The notes under the pieces: generated by a model
What the model saw: only the letters and a program-made list of their open reading frames with translations
The model's database searches: none
Told to the model about the DNA's origin: nothing
Virus record (IMG/VR): IMGVR_UViG_3300008516_000039
Coordinates: 1 to 33,089 of that record
Strand: one strand, 5' to 3'
From: a virus
Length of the DNA: 33,089 bases
In this document: in pieces, positions 23,801 through 29,773 of the stretch
Position numbering within the stretch: position 1 is the first letter of the stretch
Layout: each line of letters opens with the position of its first letter
Position numbers and translations under genes: made by a program

Positions 23801-24417
23801 TTATTCGTACAGCTACTGCGTATCTGGGTCTGAAAACTACTGGCGTCAGAACAGTGGTATTAACTAGAGGAGAGACTGCTCTGCTGGGATTGAAAACCAC
23901 TGGTGTTAGAGTGCTAACACTCATACGAGCCAATACTTCTCTTCTTGGATTAAAGACCACAGCGACCCGAGTCCTCGCGCTGATTCGTGGGGCGACAGCC
24001 TTACTCGGATTTGACCCGACTGGTGTAAGAGTTCTCAAACTTGTCCGCACAGCTACCGCGTATTTAGGGTTGAAAACAACAGGAGTTAGGGTGGTTGCTT
24101 TTTCGAGGGTTGCCACAGCTCTACTTGGACTGACGACAACTGGGGTAAAAGTAGCCAATTTCATAAGGTCGGCCACTGCATTACTCGGATTAGCATCCAC
24201 TGGTACAAGAGTCCTGGTATTAACCCGGATTGCTACTACTGTCTTACTAGGATTACTAACTACCGGCAAGAAAGTCTGGATAGTTGGCCGTATACATCTA
24301 GTATCACGAGCTTATGCTCTGGGCAAAAGCATGGTAAGGTATACACTGGGCAGAAGTCGAGACAAATATACCCTGGGAAAAAGCAAGGACCATTATGACT
24401 TAGGGAGGATGAAATAA
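20857..24417 (+). CDS. Large modular repeat protein, putative fibre/adhesin
   Basis: A 1186-residue protein. Residues 1 to about 280 form an unassigned N-terminal module (PNSHSEVVYLGNGKFGASIG; VEYFQRDGNNLKHNVYFTNTSGSTGTF). Residues about 285-470 resemble a DNRLRE-like beta-sandwich (VQKHRAYVEWDVSGIDDGAIITNTVFKYHGG). Residues about 470-567 are fibronectin type III-like (PPTVTTEAVDDIAATTATGNGTI, LTEVTTYYARAYAHNSEG). Residues 571-768 hold ten 20-residue repeats (RADTALLGLKTTGVRVLVLT-like), 769-933 an LRPN domain shared with the tail hub, and 935-1144 ten more repeats. The end has short YTLGKSKD-like repeats. This looks like an exposed adhesion fibre, but its location between head and connector genes is odd; head fibre or tail fibre both remain possible. 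Confidence 0.8.
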   Translation: MPNNRVIINPNFKSNGEFHRSLKARGVGAKDFPNSHSEVVYLGNGKFGASIGIGHKVFFDKADGNKPKKHKLTDERPTKDYVLIQGAKCCTEVHPYYAKYFDTQHEEVRLYEERWVVQRLFKAPDEWRDVDSYNPVMSVEEYSESTGDVMKVSIVSDTDYGTLTVEYFQRDGNNLKHNVYFTNTSGSTGTFRVVQRWAGIVGDKVNGKDYPLITDESVLNFRKADGKLSVAENLRSMMFNPDGSEKTEKCLQRPISIEAHAQGMKADFIYAQWVLVQNESLEIDPGTATLDNPTEDGDIRDATARDNSDTYIYMAYTVQKHRAYVEWDVSGIDDGAIITNTVFKYHGGPWHANGYKSDCHINEILGARPSTSSNADLWAEIGEGTTYASPDGFPVVATNQQVDLGASADADLQAQLAVNNWFGIGIQLDDEVSWSGASYSGIRSEEYATPTPPPTLYVEYTAPPTVTTEAVDDIAATTATGNGTITAGAPCDKRGIVYDLATHGDPGDTAPAVSDYGDYEEEANGFGTGVFDRPLTGLTEVTTYYARAYAHNSEGYAYGDEVNFRTLFTPRSGTALLGEKGTATRVGTLVRADEASLGLLSTGSRAIVYTPRSATALLGLLSTGARAVAYDRVETALLGLKGTATRVLVLTRGNSALLGLLGAGVRVLTLIRADTALLGLKTTGLKYLVFTFSATALLGLKTTGVRTIVLSRADTALLGLKGTATRVLVLTRADDALLGLKSTGARAVAYARTNTALLGLRTAVYIAPAAETLRPNAAGDETALAKSGFGGANWDRVAEEFPDDGDTYVYAQSKTYRRDLYNVEPHAAGSGIINFIKVYSRCYGASTNNSDVVITIKSGTGAGDPDTIGESDENSLPWGWADDSFQWNTNPATGLAWTWDEIDRLQIGIALRETEYGWDTRCTQVYVEVDYGEEGALRILVLNRASSALLSLKTTGAKVLTLIRGATAILGYTPTGVRVLKLIRTATAYLGLKTTGVRTVVLTRGETALLGLKTTGVRVLTLIRANTSLLGLKTTATRVLALIRGATALLGFDPTGVRVLKLVRTATAYLGLKTTGVRVVAFSRVATALLGLTTTGVKVANFIRSATALLGLASTGTRVLVLTRIATTVLLGLLTTGKKVWIVGRIHLVSRAYALGKSMVRYTLGRSRDKYTLGKSKDHYDLGRMK
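22567..24290 (+). repeat. Two arrays of ten 60-bp (20-residue) repeats around an LRPN domain
   Basis: Array A spans about 22567-23160 and array B about 23662-24290. Each unit encodes a pattern R-x-x-T-A-L-L-G-L-K-T-T-G-V-R-V-L-x-L-x. Most units are 20 residues; a few are 21. In array B the pair RGATAILGYTPTGVRVLKLI plus RTATAYLGLKTTG occurs twice, four units apart, showing a duplicated block. The units are too diverged in DNA to be a recent expansion of a single unit. Alternating hydrophobic residues suggest a beta-solenoid or beta-hairpin stack. Confidence 0.85.
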
Positions 24418-25208
24418 TGGCATTAAGTGATGCAAGTTTAGTGACATTGGTGCAGGCAAAAAACTATCTGAGAATTGATGTAGCAGCCAGTTTGCACGTG
24501 GATGCCGAGTTTGTTGGCGCAGGAGATGCTGGTGGAACTGATGAATTTGACCTTGACCACACGCCTGTAGAAGGCAGCCTGAAACTGTACCTTGAGAACG
24601 TCTTGCAGGTTGAACCTACCCACTTCAGCATTGCTGTTGCCACCATTACATTTGTTACACCTCCTCCAGACGGCGATATAATTACTGCCTCTTATGACTA
24701 TGCAGCTGAAGCTAATACGTTTGAGAGCTATGATGACCTTGAGCTGGAAAGTCTTATCGCAGCAGCAACGAGGAAAGCAGAAGAGCATACAGGAAGAGTA
24801 TTTATCCAACGCGAGATAATCGAAACTCATATAGGCGACGGCACCAAGATGTTGAAACTGTACAAGATGCCAATAGTCAGCACAGTAGCCATTGCCATAA
24901 CAGTTGACGGCGTTGAGCTAGAAAGCTGGAGTGAACGGCTTAGTATTGGGCGGATATACAATTTGAGTGTGTGGGAGGCAGATTCCGAGATAGTTGTAAC
25001 ATACACTGCCGGATATGGCGACAGAACAGCTACACAGGGATTGATTCCAGATGCGGTGAGTGCGGTATTATTGATATTGGCTGATCTATACGAGAATCGC
25101 GGTGATAAGGTAGACAGCATAAATGTGAGTGGAGTTGGTGCTACGAGCTACAAGCTGCCAAGCAGAGCTGAAGAATTGCTGAGACCGTTGAGGACGAGTG
25201 TACTATGA
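24417..25208 (+). CDS. Head-tail connector protein with an inserted beta domain
   Basis: A 263-residue connector. The first 28 residues (SLVTLVQAKNYLRIDV) and the segment from about 105 (YDDLELESLIAAATRKAEEHTGRVFIQREI) match the gp6-like head-tail connector family, which forms a ring beneath the portal. Residues about 30-96 are an insertion: GTDEFDLDHTPVEGSLKLYLENVLQ ... TITFVTPPPDGDIITASYDYA, a small beta module widespread in phage structural proteins. The C-terminal helix SAVLLILADLYENRGD is standard. The start uses a TAATG overlap and the stop overlaps the HNH gene (ATGA). Confidence 0.85.
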   Translation: MALSDASLVTLVQAKNYLRIDVAASLHVDAEFVGAGDAGGTDEFDLDHTPVEGSLKLYLENVLQVEPTHFSIAVATITFVTPPPDGDIITASYDYAAEANTFESYDDLELESLIAAATRKAEEHTGRVFIQREIIETHIGDGTKMLKLYKMPIVSTVAIAITVDGVELESWSERLSIGRIYNLSVWEADSEIVVTYTAGYGDRTATQGLIPDAVSAVLLILADLYENRGDKVDSINVSGVGATSYKLPSRAEELLRPLRTSVL

Positions 25209-25807
25209 TAGATGTAAAGGCAAGATTAGCGGAAATGCAGGAACGGTTAGGACTCTCTGATGGCCCACCAGGGTGGGAAGAGATGTTTATAGTCAATCCT
25301 GGTGAGATACCATGGTGGAGAATTGACGACTACAAAGAGAGACATGGGGTCTACAACCAACAACGGCAGCGGGTGACTAAGATAACCCATCCAAGGTACT
25401 TTAGTGAAGCAACAATGAAATCCTGTAAAAAACATCCAGAGACGAGAGAGAAATATCTCAATGAGCATCCTGAACTTCTTGCTGAGATACGAAAAAGGTA
25501 TAACGAGACCCCTGGAGGCAAAGCCGCACGGGCTAAAGGTACAGCTACACGTCGGAGACGCTCCGATGACCCTGCATTATACGCAGCAAGAACTTATCTG
25601 CTGCATGACCTTCAGGAGTCTTGCGCTATATGTGGGGCTCTGTATGATATTACCCATGTAATTGACCATATTATTGCTCTTTGCCTTGGTGGTACAGACG
25701 CCTGGGATAATTACCAGCCTGCCTGTATCTTATGCCATAGAGAAAAAACAGCAGAAGACCTGCGTAAGTATGGAGAGGTGCTTCGGAGGCAAGCAAATGT
25801 TATCTAG
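25205..25807 (+). CDS. HNH endonuclease
   Basis: A 200-residue nuclease. The C-terminal domain is a classical HNH: C140-x2-C143 (SCAICG), D154-H155 (HVIDHIIALCLGG), N169, C174-x2-C177-H178 and K181. The N-terminal 120 residues are basic and helical, with KARAKGTATRRRRSDD before the nuclease, and could bind DNA. It overlaps its neighbours at both ends (ATGA at the start; the next gene begins 11 bases before its end). Its place in the connector cluster is typical of free-standing homing-type HNH genes in phages, though a packaging or repair role is possible. Confidence 0.85.
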   Translation: MIDVKARLAEMQERLGLSDGPPGWEEMFIVNPGEIPWWRIDDYKERHGVYNQQRQRVTKITHPRYFSEATMKSCKKHPETREKYLNEHPELLAEIRKRYNETPGGKAARAKGTATRRRRSDDPALYAARTYLLHDLQESCAICGALYDITHVIDHIIALCLGGTDAWDNYQPACILCHREKTAEDLRKYGEVLRRQANVI

Positions 25808-26114
25808 TATTCTCAAAGACAGGGTAACCATACAACTGAGGGTTGCTACTCAGACTGCAGGGGGTGAAACGGTGGTATGGACTCCTGTGCAAACATTACA
25901 TGCCCGGGTCATACCATTGGATGCTAGAGCACGGGCAGTGTATATGCAGATGCAGAGTGTGGTAACACATCGGATTGTGTTCCGTGGTGGCGTGAGCCTA
26001 TCGTTGGGCAACAACAGGATATTACATGGCTCAAAGACATATGAACCAGTTGAGCCTGCTCAGGAAATTGGGGACTCAGTGATTATTATGGTAAAGGAGA
26101 TTTTAGCAATTTAA
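25797..26114 (+). CDS. Head-tail adaptor/joining protein
   Basis: A 105-residue protein. I choose ATG 25797 with GGAGG seven bases upstream; earlier in-frame starts lie within the HNH gene. The sequence MLSSILKDRVTIQLRVAT, TVVWTPVQTLHARVIPLDARA and HRIVFRGGVSLSLGNNRILHGSKTY follows the pattern of the phage head-tail joining family (SPP1 gp16-like), beta-barrel stoppers that close the portal channel after packaging. Position after the connector supports this. Confidence 0.75.
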   Translation: MLSSILKDRVTIQLRVATQTAGGETVVWTPVQTLHARVIPLDARARAVYMQMQSVVTHRIVFRGGVSLSLGNNRILHGSKTYEPVEPAQEIGDSVIIMVKEILAI

Positions 26115-26274
26115 CTGCAAAATTCTAATTTGAATACACTTAATATACAACCAAATGCATTTTTGCGCATCATTTTAGAATTTATATAGTAAAGGTCAGA
26201 TCCAAATTTTAACAAGCCTAATTTTGAACTTAGGGATATAGCTAAAAGGTAAAGCTAAATGATAGAAGGTAAAG
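26115..26274 (+). promoter_or_regulatory. AT-rich spacer with candidate internal promoter
   Basis: This 160-base gap is much richer in A/T than its surroundings. TTGCGC (26163-26168), 16 bases, TATAGT (26185-26190) forms a plausible promoter. AAATTCTAA near 26120 and TTAGAATTT near 26176 are inverted arms around it, so an operator is possible. No reading frame with a ribosome site is present. It is the only large gap inside the otherwise overlapping connector genes. Confidence 0.5.
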
Positions 26275-26694
26275 ATGCCGGAAAATAAAGTAACCTTAAA
26301 ATTCCACACCAAGGAAGTGATCAAGGCAATTGATGATGTTGCAGCTCAGAGAATGCTTGAGGCAGTTAACGTAGTGAGAAATACCACACTCGAGACTTTG
26401 AGTGGTCCAAGATCTGGGCGTACCTATAAGGTACCTGGTACACAACGCACATACACAGCAAGTGCGCCTGGGGAAGCACCTGCTACAGCTACGGCAAGTT
26501 TGAGACAGTCTGTGAAAGGGACAGTCGAAACTGAAGGCAAGACAGTCATAGGCAAGGTTGGAACTGATAAGGAGCACGGCAAGGAATTAGAATTCGGGAC
26601 GACACATATGGCACCGAGACCTTGGCTGCGACCATCGTTTGAGGCTTCTCTTGACAAGATAAAATCTATCTTTGGTAAGAGGTGGTTACCATGA
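26275..26694 (+). CDS. HK97 gp10-like neck/tail component
   Basis: A 139-residue protein matching the HK97-gp10 tail-component family: an N-terminal helix with AIDDVAAQRMLEAVNVVRNTTLE, the motif SGRTYKVPGTQRTYTASAPGEAPATATASLRQS (here cut for length into YKVPGTQRTY and ASAPGEAPA), KVGTDKEHGKELEFGTTHM and RPWLRPSFEAS. These proteins lie at the neck and help join head to tail. The stop overlaps the next start (ATGA). Confidence 0.88.
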   Translation: MPENKVTLKFHTKEVIKAIDDVAAQRMLEAVNVVRNTTLETLSGPRSGRTYKVPGTQRTYTASAPGEAPATATASLRQSVKGTVETEGKTVIGKVGTDKEHGKELEFGTTHMAPRPWLRPSFEASLDKIKSIFGKRWLP

Positions 26695-27128
26695 CAGTAG
26701 ATACACAGCAAAGCCTACTGACTTACTTGTATGATCTCTTGACAACTGATGGTGAACTCAAGGCAGCAATGAGTGACCCACTCCGCTGCTATCTTGCTTG
26801 GGCCAAACCCGACGCAGCGTTTCCTTACCTTGTTCACCGTATAGATGTTGGGCCGTCAGAGCCATTTATGATGAGGCAGGCTACTTACTACCTTGATATA
26901 TGGAGTGATAGTGATAGTGCTTTTAATGAGATAGCTCCCATCAGGAAACGGATAATCGAGCTACTTGATGAGCTTGAGCCGGCTACAGACGAGATAACAG
27001 CTGGACGTCTCTGGTTACAAACTGATGGCTTTATACCCGAGACTGAACAAGGGATTTGGCATTACGCCCTCCAGTTCAACCTTCGTTATTATAGGGCTCA
27101 GGAGGTGGCAGGTATTATGAGTAGATAA
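26691..27128 (+). CDS. Tail terminator / completion protein (DUF3168-like)
   Basis: A 145-residue protein. ATG 26691 overlaps the previous stop and follows AGAGGTGG; a GTG at 26682 is in the ribosome site. It has the features of the DUF3168/gp17-like tail terminator group: an N-terminal helix (LLTYLYDLLTTDGELKAAM), PYLVHRIDVGPSEPFMMRQATYYLDIW and a final strand with WHYALQFNLRYY. These proteins cap the growing tail tube and set the head-proximal end. Position before the major tail genes agrees. Confidence 0.8.
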   Translation: MTVDTQQSLLTYLYDLLTTDGELKAAMSDPLRCYLAWAKPDAAFPYLVHRIDVGPSEPFMMRQATYYLDIWSDSDSAFNEIAPIRKRIIELLDELEPATDEITAGRLWLQTDGFIPETEQGIWHYALQFNLRYYRAQEVAGIMSR

Positions 27129-27155
27129 GGTATGGAGAAATGCACAAACTAATCG

Positions 27156-27182
27156 TTCCTGAGGGGCGAAGCCCCGAAGGGA
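27156..27182. repeat. GAA-loop hairpin element before the major tail genes
   Basis: TTCC, TGA, GGGGC (27163-27167), GAA, GCCCC (27171-27175), GAA, GGGA. The layout is the same as at 8810 and 14734. It separates the tail terminator gene from the first major tail gene and may act as a processing or partial termination hairpin. Confidence 0.6.
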
Positions 27183-27211
27183 AAGCAAAATAACCAATAG
27201 GAGGTAAACAC

Positions 27212-27769
27212 ATGGCAGTCAAGAAAACAGGCGTAGGTGCAGATACCCAAGACCGCATCATAATTGATGCTGGAGCAGTTTACACAGGCTGGACCGATGT
27301 CGACACTCCAGGCACTCTTCTTGGCGCGACTAGGGGCGGAAACGTCTTCGAGCTTAACCGCACCATAAGACGTATGGACCCAGACGGAGCACGTGGGCCA
27401 GTCAAAGGCTTCCGCAGAATAGAGGAAGTCGTAGCAACTCTTACCGTCAACCTGCTTGAAATCACTGAGACCAATCTGATGATGGCAATAGCAGGCTCCA
27501 ATTCTCCAGCCACTCCTATAGTTGGTGGAGAGATTGCAGACGCTGATTACATCAGCAATGTAGTTCTTGTTGGTACGGTAACTGACCCCGACCTTCCAGG
27601 CACATCCAAGCCTATCATTTGTATACTGGAGAATTGCTTAGTTACTGGGCCATTCAGTCTCGGGATGAGCCCTAAGGATGAAGCCGTTCTCACGATGGTA
27701 TTCGAGGCTCACTACTTACCTGCAGCCCTTGATACCGAGCCTTGGAGCATTGAATATCCGGCGGCATAA
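27212..27769 (+). CDS. Major tail protein paralogue 1
   Basis: A 185-residue tail tube protein after an ATAGGAGGTAAA site. It starts AVKKTGVGADTQDRIIIDAG and contains GTLLGATRGGNVFELNRTIRRM, GARGPVKGFRRIEEVVATLTVN and the end SLGMSPKDEAVLTMVFEAHY. It is a close paralogue of the next gene: both share N- and C-terminal sequences almost position by position (GTLLGATRGGN, TIRRM, GPVKGFRR, PKDEAV, ALDTEPW). It lacks the large insertion of the second copy. It is probably the main tube subunit because it is the compact version. Confidence 0.85.
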   Translation: MAVKKTGVGADTQDRIIIDAGAVYTGWTDVDTPGTLLGATRGGNVFELNRTIRRMDPDGARGPVKGFRRIEEVVATLTVNLLEITETNLMMAIAGSNSPATPIVGGEIADADYISNVVLVGTVTDPDLPGTSKPIICILENCLVTGPFSLGMSPKDEAVLTMVFEAHYLPAALDTEPWSIEYPAA

Positions 27770-27808
27770 ATAATATGAGGGAATAATTCCCTATAGGAGG
27801 TAAGGTAC

Positions 27809-29074
27809 ATGACAGTTGCAAAACACGGTGTAAGCGCAGATAGCCAAGACCGAATACTTATCGATGCTGGGGCTGTCTATTTGGGTTTCTTGAGTGTTGC
27901 CAATCCAGGAACGTTACTTGGGGCAACACGAGGTGGTAATACCTTTGACCTTGCCCGCACTATCAGGCGTATGGAGGCTGACGGCGCTCGTGGCCCAGTG
28001 AAAGGTTTCAGGCGAGTCGAAGAGGTTGTAGCCACAATCAGGGCTAACATGATGGAGCTTACTGCAGAGAACCTGAGACTAGCAATAGCTGATGCCATAT
28101 ACAAGTCAGGCACGTCTACTGTTGGGGAGTGGGAGACTTGCGGTGCTGGTAACGACAAACAGAAGGAATTCCAGCTCGGCTTCCTCATAGACGACTGCGA
28201 GACCATATGGGAAGAAGGTACACCTACAGGTGTCACAGAATCGAAGGATGAGGTGGTCTTCGAGTGTGGAACCGCCAGTGCTAAATTCGCGGTAGGAGCT
28301 GGTGCAGGGGCTAACCAGGTTCTAGGTTCCATAGACCGTAGTCTTAGCGTCTTAAGCTATACTACTCTGAAAACCTACGAGTTCCTGGGACTTCGAGTCA
28401 AGAGCTCCATAGCCATCAAGGCTGGGCAGCTACAGATACTGCTAGACAAGGATGCAGCTTGTGCCAGCCCAGAGGCTACCATAGACCTTCCAGCAATACC
28501 GGCAGGTGTAATGACAACGGTTATGGTTCCTGCTGACTTCTCGGGTCTTACTGCTGATGTAGAATCGGTAGGCGTAAAGCAGGTTCCAGACCTGGGAGTA
28601 TTCGACCTGAATCTTGATGAGATTAAGGCAGTCCACGGTATGGTCGAGACAAACAGTGAAACCGTCGTGGAGAATGTTACGGAGGCAACCAGATACACTG
28701 ACTACACGATGGACTACGATAAGGGAACAATCCAGTTCGTCAACGCAGTCACTGACGGTGAGGATGTAAAAGTCTCCTACAAGCATCGCACCATCTCGGT
28801 TGATGCAGTCATAGGTGGTGAAACCACAGAAGCAAACCTCGCCATCATCAAGGACACTGCATACATTGACTCAGTGGCGATTGTGGGCACTATCACAAAA
28901 TTCAACGGGACCACTGCGCCCATAATTGTTAAGATAATCAATGCCCTCTGTGACACTGCCTTTAGCCTATCAATGGCGCCCAAGGATGAGGCAGTACCTG
29001 AGTTAACATTCACGGCCCACTACGCAAATAATGCTCTTGATACCGAGCCGTGGGAAATCACGTACCCAAGCTAA
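27809..29074 (+). CDS. Major tail protein paralogue 2 with ~240-residue insertion
   Basis: A 421-residue paralogue. Residues 1 to about 95 and about 341-421 align with the whole of the gene at 27212. Residues about 96-335 are inserted between the two halves. The insert starts near KSGTSTVGEWETCGAGNDK, includes a jelly-roll-like module (DDCETIWEEGTPTGVTESK, CGTASAKFAVGAGAGANQV, LKTYEFLGLRVKSSIAIKAG) as found in carbohydrate-binding or discoidin-like domains, and ends with a small beta module (VVENVTEATRYTDYTMDYDK). It would project from the tail surface. A minor decorated tube subunit or a tail-tip-proximal ring is possible; ratio to paralogue 1 is unknown. Confidence 0.85.
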   Translation: MTVAKHGVSADSQDRILIDAGAVYLGFLSVANPGTLLGATRGGNTFDLARTIRRMEADGARGPVKGFRRVEEVVATIRANMMELTAENLRLAIADAIYKSGTSTVGEWETCGAGNDKQKEFQLGFLIDDCETIWEEGTPTGVTESKDEVVFECGTASAKFAVGAGAGANQVLGSIDRSLSVLSYTTLKTYEFLGLRVKSSIAIKAGQLQILLDKDAACASPEATIDLPAIPAGVMTTVMVPADFSGLTADVESVGVKQVPDLGVFDLNLDEIKAVHGMVETNSETVVENVTEATRYTDYTMDYDKGTIQFVNAVTDGEDVKVSYKHRTISVDAVIGGETTEANLAIIKDTAYIDSVAIVGTITKFNGTTAPIIVKIINALCDTAFSLSMAPKDEAVPELTFTAHYANNALDTEPWEITYPS

Positions 29075-29102
29075 AGTAATCACGAAGGAGGACAACAAAA
29101 CA

Positions 29103-29450
29103 GTGGATATTGAAATCAGAGAACTCCAAGTAAAAGATGTCTTTGCTGTAGCTAGGATGCTGGGCAAGGTAACTAAAGGTGCACGAATACAGTTAGCTTC
29201 TGCATTAACCGGTAAGAAGATTAATCCCACCGAGTTAGGCATGGTGCTATTCCAGAGTCTGGTCACTGAAGCTGAGGAGGATATCAAGGTTTGGTTGGCA
29301 GACCTGGCTGGTAAAGAGGTGATAGAATTTGAAATTATGCCTGCTATAACTGTTCTGGATGTCATCGAGGGTCTTATTCAAAAAGAAGGCATCAGGGATT
29401 TTTTATCGCGGGCTTCCCAGTTAGCGGGCAAGTCTGCCACCAAAGACTAA
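29103..29450 (+). CDS. Tail assembly chaperone, gpG-like
   Basis: A 115-residue protein read from GTG 29103, eleven bases after GAAGGAGG. An in-frame upstream ATG at 29031 lies inside the tail gene and before the ribosome site, so it is rejected. Residues include VDIEIRELQVKDVFAVARML and VLDVIEGLIQKEGIRDFLSRA, a common layout for the first tail assembly chaperone. It coats the tape measure during tail assembly. Translation of a fraction of ribosomes shifts at 29399-29405 to make the longer GT form. Confidence 0.8.
   Translation: MDIEIRELQVKDVFAVARMLGKVTKGARIQLASALTGKKINPTELGMVLFQSLVTEAEEDIKVWLADLAGKEVIEFEIMPAITVLDVIEGLIQKEGIRDFLSRASQLAGKSATKD
29399..29405 (+). other. -1 ribosomal frameshift heptamer T-TTT-TTA
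   Basis: The sequence is read GAT TTT TTA in the gpG frame. TTTTTTA fits the canonical X-XXY-YYZ slippery pattern for a -1 shift. After slipping, the frame reads FFIAGFPVSGQV... and continues open through the downstream gpT region to the stop at 29773. Tail chaperones of siphoviruses almost always use such a shift, so the function is well supported by context. Confidence 0.8.
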
Positions 29451-29773
29451 ATAGGATATTCGATCTAATACAGGCACGGTATGGTTGGACAGATGAGGTA
29501 GTAAATGGCTTGCTATTCAGCCGGTTCTTACAATTACGAGACTTACTCCAAAAAGCAAAGCAGGATGAGGTTCACGAGAAGTTTACACTGTCTGCCTTTA
29601 CAGCTTGGCAACAAGGAGCAGGTCCAGGATTGAAGTTCAGTGAATACCTAGAAGGATTAGGTTTGTCGGATAAACAGGCAACTAGTGTAGAGTCAAAGGA
29701 ATTGACTGCCAAGGAAGCCATAGCTAAGGCTGAAAAGATTATGGTTATGGTTTCTAAGAAGGATAAAGTATAA
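29405..29773 (+). CDS. Tail assembly chaperone extension, gpT-like (made by -1 frameshift)
   Basis: This is the downstream part of the GT fusion. It is open from 29402 to the TAA at 29771-29773 and overlaps the gpG end in the -1 frame. Residues RIFDLIQARYGWTDEVVNGLLF and the long following helix are typical of gpT, which recruits the tail tube protein to the tape measure. It contains no good independent start with a ribosome site (ATG-less up to a TTG/ATG-type codon near 29510). The fusion would be about 223 residues. Its stop overlaps the tape measure start (TAATG). Confidence 0.8.
   Translation: MAGFPVSGQVCHQRLNRIFDLIQARYGWTDEVVNGLLFSRFLQLRDLLQKAKQDEVHEKFTLSAFTAWQQGAGPGLKFSEYLEGLGLSDKQATSVESKELTAKEAIAKAEKIMVMVSKKDKV

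Noticed and set aside
22743-24269. Long minus-strand frames opposite the repeat arrays
   Set aside because: They are mirror images of the 60-bp repeats (PVVFNPSRAV-like periodicity), lack ribosome sites and oppose a well-supported gene.
29031-29102. Upstream in-frame ATG for the gpG-like chaperone
   Set aside because: It lies inside the major tail gene and before the GGAGG site at 29087, so GTG 29103 is preferred.
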